64,000 bases of DNA, taken from NCBI GenBank assembly GCA_001797275.1, contig MGOY01000031.1:20684-84683 (forward strand), in the 5' to 3' direction. The notes beneath the pieces were generated by a model. That model was not told the origin of the DNA and did no database searches. It saw only the letters and a program-made list of their open reading frames with translations. Each line of letters begins with the position of its first letter. Position 1 is the stretch's first letter. Position numbers and translations under genes: made by a program. This DNA comes from Clostridiales bacterium GWF2_38_85 (lineage in GTDB: Bacteria; Bacillota; Clostridia; Oscillospirales; CAG-382). Below, one piece after another: positions 54,102 to 63,158 of this stretch.

Positions 54102-54713
54102 ATGAAAAAAACAAAGATATTATTAGTAGCTCTGCTGTTGATTTCAATTTTCAGCGGATTTCTTGTTGAAGCAAGGACTGTTGAGCATACGGTTATTAAG
54201 GGTGAATCGATGTGGATTATTGCCCAGAAATATATGGTTGGACTCAGCGAAATAATCGGAGCAAATCCTCAGGTCAAAAACCCTGATTTGATTTATCCGA
54301 ATCAGATATTATATATACCGCTCAACGATCCGGGAACCCGTAGCTTTGAGCAGCAGGTCATCGATCTGACCAATCAAAAAAGACTTGCAAATGGACTTCC
54401 GGCACTGCAAGAGGACTGGCAGCTGTCACGTTGCGCAAGGTATAAGTCGCAGGATATGCATGACAAACGCTATTTTTCGCATACAAGCCCGACTTATGGC
54501 TCACCGTTTGAAATGATGAATAAGTTTAACATCTATTACCGTTCGGCAGGTGAAAATATTGCGATGGGGCAAAAAACTCCTCAGCAGGTTGTCGACGCAT
54601 GGTGGAATTCCCCCGGTCACAGACAAAATATGCTTAACGCATCATTTACCTATATAGGCGTAGGTTATGTTGCTGACGGCAACTACTGGACGCAGATGTT
54701 CATCGGGAAATAA
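54102..54713 (+). CDS. Secreted LysM-CAP domain protein
   Basis: 203 residues. Signal peptide 1-24, a LysM peptidoglycan-binding domain (about 28-73, HTVIKGESMWIIAQKYMVGL and NQILYIPL), then a CAP/SCP domain (about 84-200). Conserved CAP residues are His127 in YFSHTSP, Glu151 in AGENIAMG and His173 in PGHRQNML. This is the YkwD/SafA-like layout seen in Firmicutes. CAP proteins act outside the cell but their enzymatic role is uncertain. It has its own terminator. Confidence 0.92.
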   Translation: MKKTKILLVALLLISIFSGFLVEARTVEHTVIKGESMWIIAQKYMVGLSEIIGANPQVKNPDLIYPNQILYIPLNDPGTRSFEQQVIDLTNQKRLANGLPALQEDWQLSRCARYKSQDMHDKRYFSHTSPTYGSPFEMMNKFNIYYRSAGENIAMGQKTPQQVVDAWWNSPGHRQNMLNASFTYIGVGYVADGNYWTQMFIGK

Positions 54714-54729
54714 AATTTTATATTATTAT

Positions 54730-54763
54730 GAACAAGCATTAAAAATAGTGCTTGTTCTTTTTT
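54730..54763 (+). terminator. Terminator of the LysM-CAP gene
   Basis: GAACAAGCA / TGCTTGTTC stem with a 10-base loop followed by TTTTTTAG. Confidence 0.85.
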
Positions 54764-54816
54764 AGCCTTTGATTAACATAATGCAATAAATTATGTAACT
54801 TTTATTCAAATACCTA

Positions 54817-54845
54817 TTTACAAGCCAAAGCGTATATGTTATAAT
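54817..54845 (+). promoter_or_regulatory. Promoter of the repeat-protein/SpoIID operon
   Basis: TTTACA at 54817-54822, 17-base spacer, perfect TATAAT at 54840-54845. Repeat copy E starts 10 bases after the -10 box and would be transcribed into the leader. Confidence 0.65.
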
Positions 54846-54854
54846 GACTTAGAC

Positions 54855-54926
54855 TATATAAAACTAATAAATGAATTTTCAAAGCCATAAATGATAAAAT
54901 CACAATTCATTTGTTAGTTTAATATA
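54855..54926. repeat. Palindromic repeat, copy E (short form)
   Basis: 72 bp. Outer arms TATATAAAACTAATAAATGA and TTCATTTGTTAGTTTAATAT are kept, but the central stem is missing. It is in the leader of the gene at 55032. This deletion form suggests the arms are the conserved part of the element. Confidence 0.75.
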
Positions 54927-55031
54927 TTATAGTTATCTTATGAAATTATATGGGAAATTACATTCTATTGTTTTGCCATGTATAAAATCGTTTTGTATCA
55001 ATGGCATTAAGCCTGAAAAGCGAGGTTAAAT

Positions 55032-56087
55032 ATGAAAATATTAAGTACATATCAAAAAAACAACGAATTGAATGAAAAGAAATTTTACAAAGCGAGACGG
55101 ATAACATATATTGTTATCGCTGCCTTGCTGACAATGATAATATCGGCGCTTACCGTAGCAGCAGCATACGATTCAGGCTCCGATCCGCTTGTCACGCTGA
55201 GTTATCTGAACTCCGAAAAAGTTAAGTTAAAAACCGAAATAGAGAACGATATATTAAATCAACTCGGCTTCAGCAGCTTTGCAGCATTAAAAGCTGCAAT
55301 CAACAGCTCAGGCGGTGGCACGGGTGGGACAGTTGATACAGCTGCGATTGTTAAACAGGCAAAAGACAGTATATTATCCGATCTAGGCTTCAGTACATAT
55401 TCTGCATTGAAAACTGCAATTAATACAAACAGCTATACAATAACAAACACAGATAAGAATAATATCAATATTTATGTCCAAAGCTCAATTTTACAACAGC
55501 TGGGTCTTAGCACTATGTCTGCCTTTAAAACTAAAATTAACGAAACCTATACATTATCAACAGCAGATATTACAAACATTGTTGCACAAGCGCAGAGCGA
55601 ATTAATAAAGAACCTGGGGTATCCCACTTGGTCTTCATTAAAAGCTGCAATCAGTGACAGCGATGGCGGTCCGAGCTCAACTCCTGCAGATGCAGTTGAC
55701 TATCTTCTTAGTGAGCTTGGATACGATACTATTGCAGAACTTCAAGAAGCATTGAAGGACAAAGCAGAACCTGATGATGTTTCAGAACCTGAAGTACCTA
55801 CAACCCAAACCAATGACTATGATACCGTAACTCTTTCAAGAGGGCAGACAATTGTAGTAAATGGAATTTGTGAAGTTGTTCTCGCAAGCGGGAATGTAGG
55901 TGTTGTCGGTACATACAGTAGCGCAGGTATTACCGATGTTACAGCAGGAGCGGTTCTTTTAACCGGCGATTTACTCGAGACCGGGCATTCATATTTAGTC
56001 CCAGTTTCGGATAATGCCATAGCATTAATAGGTGCATCTTCTGATGCGGTATTGTTTGTGAGGGGAGAATATGATATCAACGAATAA
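55032..56087 (+). CDS. Membrane-anchored protein with five internal repeats
   Basis: 351 residues. A cytoplasmic basic N-terminus and one membrane helix (about 24-45) lead to five repeats with the core ILxxLGFSTxxALKTAIN at about 74-91, 114-131, 153-170, 191-208 and 225-242, spaced 34-40 residues. An acidic linker and a strand-rich domain (about 265-351, LSRGQTIVVNG, TDVTAGAVLLTGDLL, SYLVPVSDN, VLFVRGEY) follow. Similar end domains occur in clostridial surface proteins, but the repeat is not one I recognise. It overlaps the SpoIID/LytB gene by 17 bases. GAGG before the ATG is the ribosome site. Confidence 0.8.
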   Translation: MKILSTYQKNNELNEKKFYKARRITYIVIAALLTMIISALTVAAAYDSGSDPLVTLSYLNSEKVKLKTEIENDILNQLGFSSFAALKAAINSSGGGTGGTVDTAAIVKQAKDSILSDLGFSTYSALKTAINTNSYTITNTDKNNINIYVQSSILQQLGLSTMSAFKTKINETYTLSTADITNIVAQAQSELIKNLGYPTWSSLKAAISDSDGGPSSTPADAVDYLLSELGYDTIAELQEALKDKAEPDDVSEPEVPTTQTNDYDTVTLSRGQTIVVNGICEVVLASGNVGVVGTYSSAGITDVTAGAVLLTGDLLETGHSYLVPVSDNAIALIGASSDAVLFVRGEYDINE

Positions 56088-57528
56088 AAAGAAGCTGATT
56101 TCGACATTTCTTTTCTTTGCACTTACAATAACTTTGCTGACCGGATTTATGAGTACGCAGGTAAGTGCATATGATGAAAATATGATTATACGTGTTGGAT
56201 TATACTATAGCAGTTCGGCATTATCTTCTGTTAGTGTAAATACAGGTACGATATCAATAGGAAGTGGTACATCATCATTGTTTATCCCTTCAGTTGCTGT
56301 TATGGAGGTTGGATATTCTGATGGAACGAACTTTACTCCTATTGGTAATACTTCAAATGCTTCTTTTTCTTTTGGAGCATCAACAGCTTTTTCCGCTATT
56401 GGGACTACTGTGCAGGAATATAATACAGCAAATGCAGATAATGGTAGAGTTTTCGCTCTTAGGTTTGCGAATGGAGCAATTCGAATAAATAGTAATAGTT
56501 TTTATACAGGTTATCTTGAATTTCGAACAACCAGCGGATATCTGGAAATAATCAATGTACTTCCGCTTGAAGATTATTTAAAATGTGTAGTGCCGGCAGA
56601 AATGCCTTCATATTTCGCAACAGAAGCTCTAAAAGCACAAGCAATTGCTGCTCGTTCATGGTCTATTAGAAATATTAGTAAACACAGCAGTCAAGGATTT
56701 AATTTCTGTAGCACAACAGACTGCCAGGCATATGAAGGATCTAAAAAGAGAACAAGCAAAACGGATCAGGCTGTGGATGCAACAAAAGGTGAAATTATTG
56801 TTTATAATGGGAAAGTAGCGGATGCTACATACTATTCTTCAAGCGGTGGTTCAACCGTAAGTGCTAAGTCAATGTGGGGCGGTTCAACTTCTCCTTATTT
56901 AGCAGCTGTCAGAGTTCCGGAAGAAACTCATTATATGAAGTGGAATATATCCATTTCTCTTTCTGATTTATATAATAATGTTTTGAAATTTAATTCAAAT
57001 TTTTCAACTTTAAGTGGATTGAAATCCTTTGAAATATCGTCACTTGAAACAGGATCAGACCATGTTATTGCTGTTAAAGCAACGGATAATAACGGTAAAA
57101 TAATAACATTAAGTGGCGGCAGTAAGGTGTATTCGTTAATATCCAGTATTGGTAAGGTTACAAATAATAATTATTCAAGCACTAATTTTGTTATCAAATA
57201 TGCATATTCAATGGCTGTTACGGGTTTTGATGAAACTACTTATACAGAGAATGTTAATGTTATAACAGAGGACGGGCAGGAAACATATGTCGGCGCTCCT
57301 TCTTCGTTGAATGTCATTACAGCAAGCGGAGTGCAATCGTCAAACTTCGCTTCCGATTCACTTGTTTTTGAAGGGAAAGGCTGGGGACACGGCGTCGGGA
57401 TGAGCCAGTTCGGTGCAAATGACCTTGCAAAAACAAAAAAAGAAGATGGAGTATATTATACATATGTTGATATTTTAAAACGATTCTATACCGGTGTTGA
57501 AATTAAAAAACTTTCAGATTTAAACTGA
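56071..57528 (+). CDS. SpoIID/LytB domain protein
   Basis: 485 residues. After a signal peptide (about 1-30) comes a strand-rich region, then the SpoIID/LytB domain (about 165-290, VLPLEDYLKCVVPAEMPS, LKAQAIAARSW, TDCQAYEG, YYSSSGGSTVSA). The family motif GWGHGVGMSQFGA lies near the C-terminus. SpoIID is a glycan-cleaving lytic transglycosylase acting on denuded peptidoglycan; LytB-like members modify the wall in vegetative cells. Other engulfment genes are absent, so a wall role tied to the upstream repeat protein is more likely than sporulation. Confidence 0.9.
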   Translation: MISTNKKKLISTFLFFALTITLLTGFMSTQVSAYDENMIIRVGLYYSSSALSSVSVNTGTISIGSGTSSLFIPSVAVMEVGYSDGTNFTPIGNTSNASFSFGASTAFSAIGTTVQEYNTANADNGRVFALRFANGAIRINSNSFYTGYLEFRTTSGYLEIINVLPLEDYLKCVVPAEMPSYFATEALKAQAIAARSWSIRNISKHSSQGFNFCSTTDCQAYEGSKKRTSKTDQAVDATKGEIIVYNGKVADATYYSSSGGSTVSAKSMWGGSTSPYLAAVRVPEETHYMKWNISISLSDLYNNVLKFNSNFSTLSGLKSFEISSLETGSDHVIAVKATDNNGKIITLSGGSKVYSLISSIGKVTNNNYSSTNFVIKYAYSMAVTGFDETTYTENVNVITEDGQETYVGAPSSLNVITASGVQSSNFASDSLVFEGKGWGHGVGMSQFGANDLAKTKKEDGVYYTYVDILKRFYTGVEIKKLSDLN

Positions 57529-57587
57529 AAGCAAATCTAAGGTATTTTTCAATTGCTTCTATAATAAAAACGAGGTTGAAATAACCG

Positions 57588-58886
57588 ATGCAAATGATTG
57601 AGAAAATCAAAGAATATATATTATGCCGTCCCGTCCGGTTTCATATGCCAGGACACAAGGGACGGCTGTCCTTGTTCAGAAACAATGCTGCGACATTCGA
57701 TGTTACCGAAACAGATGAAACAGTCAATATCTATGCTTGCAGTGAGTTCAACAAAAAGCTTTTTCGAGATACCGCAAGTATTTTCAATGCGGATATGACC
57801 TTGTTTTCCTGCAGTGGCGCAACACTTGCACTCCAGACAGCATTGATGACTGTTGCCAAGGGTAAAACAGTACTTTGTGGCGAAGTGCATACATCAATAT
57901 CAAATGCCTTTGCGCTGTGCGACATTAGTCCGATTTATTACAGTGAAATCTGTGAGGATTTGTTTATTAAATATAGTCCTTCTGCAGTTATAATGACAAG
58001 CGAAGATTATTACGGCCGGCTTTATATTGATGAAGTCAAAAAAGCGGCACAGCTTTGTAATAAATATAACATACCGCTAATCTGTGACAATGCACACGGC
58101 ACTCACCTTGCGTTCCATAACGACGGAGAGCTGCATCCGGTTAAATTAGGAGCAGACATCGTTATTGATTCAGCACATAAAACCCTGCCTGTGTTAACCG
58201 GTGGCGCATTCTTACATCTATGCGGCAGATACAGCGAGATATGGAATGAGTTTATGCAGTCAATGACACTGTTCGCTTCAACAAGCCCGTCATATCTTAT
58301 CGCGCAATCGCTCGAATATGGGGTTGAATATATGCAAAAACAACCCGAAATGCTTGACAGGCTGTTGCAAAATGTAAAAAAGGTCAAAGCTGAACTGAAG
58401 AAAAAAAACTGTTTATTATATGATGATTTAGAACTTGTTACGGATCCTTATAGGATAACAATTATTGCAGGAAACGCAAAAGAAATAGATTCAGTATTTA
58501 AGTCACGGCATATATACAGTGAGTTTACCAATGCAAATCACGTTGTGTTGATTCCTTCGGTGATGAATACAGATGCAGATTTCAACAAACTGATAAAAGC
58601 AATTAAAATGATTGAAATTATGCCTTTCGAACAAAACAGACTTGAGGTTGCAGAAAAAACAACTCGAATACTTGAAATGTCGCCGAGAAAAGCCGCATTC
58701 TCAGAACATGAAGTTGTTGCTGTAAGAGACAGTATTGGCAGGATTACTGCGTTCTCGGTCTCTGCATATCCCCCGGCAGTTCCGATTGTTCATTCCGGCG
58801 AGCGGATAACAGCAGAGCAGATCGAACAGATATCAAAGGTTTGCGAATATGTTACAGTAATTAATACTGTTTCTAAATTGAATTAA
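57588..58886 (+). CDS. Orn/Lys/Arg decarboxylase-family PLP enzyme
   Basis: 432 residues. It has RFHMPGHKGR at the start, a SGATLALQTALM loop, His170 in CDNAHGTHL and the PLP Lys198 in IDSAHKTLPVLTGG, all typical of the fold III decarboxylases of Firmicutes (YaaO type). It is shorter than biodegradative decarboxylases. Lysine, arginine or ornithine could be the substrate. GAGG at 57571-57574 is the ribosome site. It follows the SpoIID-like gene after 59 bases. Confidence 0.85.
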   Translation: MQMIEKIKEYILCRPVRFHMPGHKGRLSLFRNNAATFDVTETDETVNIYACSEFNKKLFRDTASIFNADMTLFSCSGATLALQTALMTVAKGKTVLCGEVHTSISNAFALCDISPIYYSEICEDLFIKYSPSAVIMTSEDYYGRLYIDEVKKAAQLCNKYNIPLICDNAHGTHLAFHNDGELHPVKLGADIVIDSAHKTLPVLTGGAFLHLCGRYSEIWNEFMQSMTLFASTSPSYLIAQSLEYGVEYMQKQPEMLDRLLQNVKKVKAELKKKNCLLYDDLELVTDPYRITIIAGNAKEIDSVFKSRHIYSEFTNANHVVLIPSVMNTDADFNKLIKAIKMIEIMPFEQNRLEVAEKTTRILEMSPRKAAFSEHEVVAVRDSIGRITAFSVSAYPPAVPIVHSGERITAEQIEQISKVCEYVTVINTVSKLN

Positions 58887-59007
58887 TATAAGCAATAAAA
58901 AGAGGCAGTGTAGAATTTGAATTGCACCCCTTTCGTTATTCATGTGTTTATTATACCATGTCTAACTTTTTGGGCTTATTATAATATTCCCGTAAAATTA
59001 AGAAATA

Positions 59008-60033
59008 TTATATATCCGCCACAAGAGCAATAATATCTTCTGCTTTCGTTGCCCAGCTTGTACAGAAACGCACAGCAGAATGGGTTTCATCAACTTTTCC
59101 CCAGAAGCTGAAGCTGTATTTTTCGGACAACTTTTCAAACTTCTCATTGTGTATTATCGGAAACAGTTGATTTGTCGGGGATTTGTAAAAAAATCGATAT
59201 CCCGCATTTTTGAATGCATCACGCAGTATATTGGCTTGTTGTATCGTATGTTTGGATATCCTGAAATACAGATCGTTGGTGAACAGCACTTCAAACTGGA
59301 TACCAAGCAATCTGCCTTTTGCAAGCATACCGCCATGCTGCTTCTGGATGTATTTGAAATCCCGCTTTAGGTTGTCGTTCCTGATGACAAGCGCTTCGCC
59401 GAACAATGCTCCGACCTTTGTTCCGCCGATGTAGAAAGCATCGCAAAGCTTCGATATATCCTCCAAAGTAAGATCGTTTTCGTCTGACATCAGCCCGTAA
59501 CCCAACCTTGCACCATCCATATATAACAGCAAGTTGTATTGATTGCAGACATTGCGTATCCCGACAAGCTCATTTTTTTGATATATAGTGCCGTTTTCGG
59601 TGGGATTGGAGATGTAAACCATGCCGGGTTGGACTGTGTGAACTCTGTTGCAGTCGCTGTAATGTGCTTCACAAAGCTCTGCAATCTGAGCAGCAGTAAT
59701 TTTACCGTCAGGAGAAGTAACAGGCAGCAGCCTGTGTCCGACAGCCTCAATCGCTCCGGTTTCATGCGAAAATATATGGCCTGTGAAAGCTGTAATAACT
59801 CCCTGGTGTGTGCGTAATGCAGCAGAAATCAGCGTCAGATTGACCTGAGTACCGCCTGTCAGAAAATGCACATCAAGAATGTCGTCTTTGCAATAGCTTT
59901 TTATGAGTTTACGTGCGTTGGCGCAGTGTTCGTCCTCGCCGTAGCCGATAGTCTGCTCAAGATTGGTTTCGTTTAGCAATTTCAGTATCTCCGGATGACA
60001 GCCCTCAAGATAATCGCTTTCAAATCTGATCAT
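59008..60033 (-). CDS. Low-specificity threonine aldolase-type PLP enzyme
   Basis: 341 residues. The PLP lysine is Lys206 in YIGGTKVGALFGEAL. FTGHIFSHETGAIEAVGHR and YMDGARLGYG are the usual threonine aldolase/beta-eliminating lyase motifs. It would cleave L-threonine or L-allo-threonine to glycine and acetaldehyde. It is a single gene, convergent with the decarboxylase. The 120 bases between them hold no clear terminator. Confidence 0.9.
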   Translation of the reverse strand: MIRFESDYLEGCHPEILKLLNETNLEQTIGYGEDEHCANARKLIKSYCKDDILDVHFLTGGTQVNLTLISAALRTHQGVITAFTGHIFSHETGAIEAVGHRLLPVTSPDGKITAAQIAELCEAHYSDCNRVHTVQPGMVYISNPTENGTIYQKNELVGIRNVCNQYNLLLYMDGARLGYGLMSDENDLTLEDISKLCDAFYIGGTKVGALFGEALVIRNDNLKRDFKYIQKQHGGMLAKGRLLGIQFEVLFTNDLYFRISKHTIQQANILRDAFKNAGYRFFYKSPTNQLFPIIHNEKFEKLSEKYSFSFWGKVDETHSAVRFCTSWATKAEDIIALVADI

Positions 60034-60121
60034 AAAATTTAACCTTCTGTCAATAATTTTTCTGCTTCAATAATAACAGAGTTACAGCGCAAAGTCAATG
60101 CTTCGAAATCCGAAAAAACTA

Positions 60122-60150
60122 TTGCAAAAACAGTTTTATTATGTTATAAT
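60122..60150 (+). promoter_or_regulatory. Promoter of the tRNA gene
   Basis: TTGCAA at 60122-60127, 17-base spacer, perfect TATAAT at 60145-60150; the tRNA begins at 60176. Confidence 0.75.
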
Positions 60151-60175
60151 CAAATTTACTTCGAAACAAATATTA

Positions 60176-60262
60176 GCCGGTGTGATGGAATTGGCAGACG
60201 TGCTGGACTCAAAATCCAGTGGTAGCAATACCGTGCGGGTTCGACCCCCGCCACCGGCACCA
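60176..60262 (+). tRNA. tRNA-Leu (anticodon CAA)
   Basis: 87 bases including an encoded CCA. The acceptor stem GCCGGTG / CACCGGC is perfect. The anticodon stem CTGGA / TCCAG has loop CTCAAAA (anticodon CAA at 60210-60212). The long variable arm and the GGTTCGACCCC T-arm fit a class II tRNA. Its 3' side borders the accessory region, a common place for integration. Confidence 0.97.
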
Positions 60263-60266
60263 TAGT

Positions 60267-60360
60267 AGCACTCAATCTTTGATACAAAGGTTGGGTGCTT
60301 CTTTTTGCACACAAAGCCGTCAGAAAGTCTTGAAATAAAGGCTTTTTGACGGCTTTTTTT
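60267..60360 (+). terminator. Two tandem terminators after tRNA-Leu
   Basis: AGCACTCAATCTTTG pairs with CAAAGGTTGGGTGCT (60267-60299, with wobbles) and is followed by TCTTTTT. A second stem AAAGCCGTCA / TGACGGCTTT (60313-60356) is followed by TTTTATTTT. Confidence 0.8.
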
Positions 60361-60427
60361 ATTTTCCCCGTTTGCCAAGTGTGTATAAAAAGTTCCGTTT
60401 GTCTGGTGCGGAGGTCGATTTTACCTT

Positions 60428-60516
60428 GCACTCAACAAACGGAAACTCATAGGGTGTTCACCCAACAAACGGGAAAATAATGGATTTGAACAGTGTGTTC
60501 ACCCAACAAACGGGAA
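60428..60516. repeat. Short direct repeats of the GTGTTCACCCAACAAACGGG type
   Basis: GTGTTCACCCAACAAACGGG occurs at 60454-60473 and 60495-60514. A diverged version (CACTCAACAAACGGAAAC) lies at about 60428, and another (GTGTTCATACAACAAACAGA) at 61837-61856. Further ACAAACGG-type fragments are seen on both strands around 60370-60410. They surround the methyltransferase gene and precede a serine recombinase remnant. They look like recombination or recombinase-binding sites of a degraded mobile element. The rest of 60517-60780 has only a 49-codon frame from a GTG at 60557 with a good ribosome site but no recognisable product. Confidence 0.65.
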
Positions 60517-60794
60517 CAACTTCATAAGCATATATTGATAAAAAAGAGGAGGGGCTGTGAATTTTGGTGACTTTCGAATGTTACATACAAACAACAACCA
60601 GGTACTCATAGAGCGACGAGTTACCCTCGATCTTATTATTATGAAAAGGCAACTAACTTTTGCTTGTATTTACTATGCCAATAAGTATAATATGAGTAAG
60701 GTTTGATACGATATTAAATTGAACACCGCATGATTCATTGAAATAAGTAGCGTTTCTTTAAATAAATAAAAAATGTTTAGTAGGAGACTTAAGT

Positions 60795-61793
60795 ATGCAT
60801 ATTTTTAAGTGTACAGAGTGTGGTAATACTATAAAAGGTTTTATACCTTCAAAATGCTCCTGTGGATATTCTATTCCTGTTTTAAATGGAGTTTATCAGT
60901 TCACAAATGATGTCCCTATATCTGTCAAGGGCAATGGCTTGAAATGGTTGGGGTATGAAAAAGTAGGTGAAAATTATGAACCCGGTTATGTTTATAATAA
61001 AGACAACGATAGTGTCGGAAATTCTGACTATCTCGCTGAATTTATTGGTGATGGTAAAATCGTTCTTGATATAGGTGCGGGATTGGGCGGCTCATCCATT
61101 TCATTTGCGTTATCGGGTGTATCGGCAATCGCTGCAGATATATCACAATTCATGTTGGAAAAAGCCGTAGAAAGAGCGCAAAAACATATTACACCACAGG
61201 AAAAAATAATTTTTGTGCGTATGAATGGCTATAAACTTGAATTAACAGACAATAGTGTTGATGCTGTTATTGCAGTTGATATGCTTCATCAAGTTAATCA
61301 CCCTGAACTCGTCATCGCAGAAATTAAACGTGTATTAAAACCGAACGGTTATTTTTTGCAATATGGGGGAGGAAGGAGTTTAGGTTATACAGAAGAACAA
61401 CAATCGGCAAATTTAAGATATAATGAAGCTCAAAAGGATATACATTCTTTTTATGATAGCATTATCAATGAAGCTGGGTATGCTGAACCACCTTTTTCGA
61501 GTTGGGAGAAATCAGCAGATTGTATAAAAGAAAACTTTGTTGAATATAAACGAATTGAAAATACAGGGTTATATGGTGCCAATAATATGAAGTGGCAATT
61601 AAGATTGGGACTTCATAAAATCAAGACAAGAGCAAGTGGATTAAAGCAATTAATACCTGATGAAATACATAATGACGCATGGGCAAGAACAGACATATAC
61701 GCCAAAAGTAAATATGGTGAAAGTTATGAAGATATGACCAGATATTTTAATTTTACAGAAGGCATGATTTTATATAAACAAAAAAATACATAA
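60795..61793 (+). CDS. Zinc-ribbon class I methyltransferase
   Basis: 332 residues. An N-terminal ribbon (CTECGN...CSCGY, about 5-25) precedes a class I methyltransferase domain: VLDIGAGLGGSSISFALSGV, AIAADISQFMLEKA, VDAVIAVDMLHQV. The C-terminal 130 residues are an uncharacterised helical part. TAGGAGA before the ATG is the ribosome site. It lies between short direct repeats in an apparent mobile region, so it may be cargo. The substrate is unknown. Confidence 0.82.
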   Translation: MHIFKCTECGNTIKGFIPSKCSCGYSIPVLNGVYQFTNDVPISVKGNGLKWLGYEKVGENYEPGYVYNKDNDSVGNSDYLAEFIGDGKIVLDIGAGLGGSSISFALSGVSAIAADISQFMLEKAVERAQKHITPQEKIIFVRMNGYKLELTDNSVDAVIAVDMLHQVNHPELVIAEIKRVLKPNGYFLQYGGGRSLGYTEEQQSANLRYNEAQKDIHSFYDSIINEAGYAEPPFSSWEKSADCIKENFVEYKRIENTGLYGANNMKWQLRLGLHKIKTRASGLKQLIPDEIHNDAWARTDIYAKSKYGESYEDMTRYFNFTEGMILYKQKNT

Positions 61794-61953
61794 GAGAAAA
61801 AGACAATTTACAATGAAAACAGGATCGTTTCTATGGGTGTTCATACAACAAACAGAAGTCTTATGCCGTGAAAATGGTAACCTCTACAACATATTCGAAA
61901 TAACCAAAGACAAATTACGGTTTGAAACAGAGTTTACACCAATTATTTAGCCA

Positions 61954-62225
61954 TTGGAAAATTGTCCTTACGGCGTTTACAATCATGAGGGTATCACCGA
62001 AACCAACATGAAAAAGCGTGACGGTTTCAACCGCATGGTGCAGGACGCTCTGGACGGTAAGATTGACCTCATACTTACAAAATCGGTCAGTCGTTTCGCT
62101 CGAACATTGTTGACAGCCTTACCACAGTTCGAAAGTTGAAAGAACTTGGCACGGAGATTTATTTCGAGAAAAAAGACTTAGATACAGTAGAAATCCCACT
62201 ACTACGGGACATTTCGGTACTATAA
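61954..62225 (+). pseudogene. Remnant of a serine site-specific recombinase
   Basis: The fragment reads GITETNMKKRDGFNRMVQDALDGKIDLILTKSVSRFAR, which is the end of the catalytic domain of large serine recombinases. A one-base deletion near 62103 then shifts the frame; the other frame continues NIVDSLTTVRKLKELGTEIYFEK before similarity ends, with a stop at 62223. The start with the catalytic Ser and the DNA-binding part are missing, so it is dead. Confidence 0.85.
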
Positions 62226-62288
62226 CGAAGCCTTTGGTGTTTAGTTGATATTTAAATATATGTAGTAATAAGGGACGAAAAGAAACAA

Positions 62289-63134
62289 CTATTTATTTAA
62301 CGCTTTAAGTGGAGTTCCATCAGCTGTTTTCCACATTTCATTTCCGCTTAAACTTGAGCCACCTATGAATTTAGCGGCAGCAGATGGGCTGGAAAACAGA
62401 ACGTCTTTTGTAACAATCCCATTTTTTATTATGGTAACATACTTCTTTCTTAGCTCAATAGTTCCCTGGGGACAGCTCTTTGAAATTACCGAATTTAGTT
62501 GACTACCTTTTAGTACAACAAATCCCTCATCCGTTCTTTGCGCTTTTGCTTCAATGCTTTTCGAAGAAAAATATAATATAGGTTCGGCTACAATGTAAGG
62601 ATTTGGCTTGATTAAAGGTTCAAAGACTTTAAAGCCGAGTACACCGACTAAAAGCGTAGTGTATTGGATAAATTCCTCCATTTCAGCTTCTTTTTCCTCG
62701 GTGAGATTGCCAGGCGAAGGGTCATTTGCATTTTTAACGTTATACCGACTTGCAATGATAGCCATTTTACAAAAACGATTTTCAAGAAAACTGATTTCTG
62801 TCGGGCCAAGGGAATCATTAGTAGTCGTAAACATGATGGCATCTGTCCAATAATCAATTGTGTTGTGAGGTTCCTTTACACGATAGAGGAGACCTTCTTT
62901 ATTTTTGCGTATTCCAGCCTGACCAATGTAAACAACAGGTTCTTCATTTTGATCGGTACCAAAAAGGAAATAGACACCACTTTGCTTCAAGTACTTAATG
63001 TCAATGCAAGAGGCAAGATAAGTCCGGGGAATTTTATAGCCAACACCAGTCCAATTGAGAAGACTGCACTTCAAACGACCGGAAGGTTCTCCGTCCATAA
63101 GAAATAGATTTATGTTTTTTCTGTTATTCGGCAT
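62289..63134 (-). CDS. GIY-YIG nuclease-fold protein with DUF4357
   Basis: 281 residues. The GIY-YIG core is GVYFLFGTDQ...VVYIGQAG (about 50-75), followed by a conserved helix with an acidic residue (GPTEISFLENRF). The C-terminal DUF4357 module (about 230-281) has LFSSPSAAAKFIGGSSLSGNEMW. Genes of this type are commonly found beside type I restriction-modification and other defence loci. The hsdS-type gene lies 24 bases upstream, so they share a transcript. Confidence 0.85.
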   Translation of the reverse strand: MPNNRKNINLFLMDGEPSGRLKCSLLNWTGVGYKIPRTYLASCIDIKYLKQSGVYFLFGTDQNEEPVVYIGQAGIRKNKEGLLYRVKEPHNTIDYWTDAIMFTTTNDSLGPTEISFLENRFCKMAIIASRYNVKNANDPSPGNLTEEKEAEMEEFIQYTTLLVGVLGFKVFEPLIKPNPYIVAEPILYFSSKSIEAKAQRTDEGFVVLKGSQLNSVISKSCPQGTIELRKKYVTIIKNGIVTKDVLFSSPSAAAKFIGGSSLSGNEMWKTADGTPLKALNK

Positions 63135-63158
63135 GAAAGAACCTCCATCATAAACGAC

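Noticed and set aside
56071..57528. SpoIID-like gene as proof of sporulation
   Set aside because: The family includes vegetative LytB-type proteins, and no other sporulation gene is in the window.
60139..60431. Minus-strand open frames across tRNA-Leu with products containing RTVLLPLDFESS-type strings
   Set aside because: They are translations of the antisense of a tRNA gene, a well-known artefact.
60428..60516. Short direct repeats read as a CRISPR array
   Set aside because: There are only two close copies with a 21-base gap, other copies are diverged and far away, and no cas genes are present.
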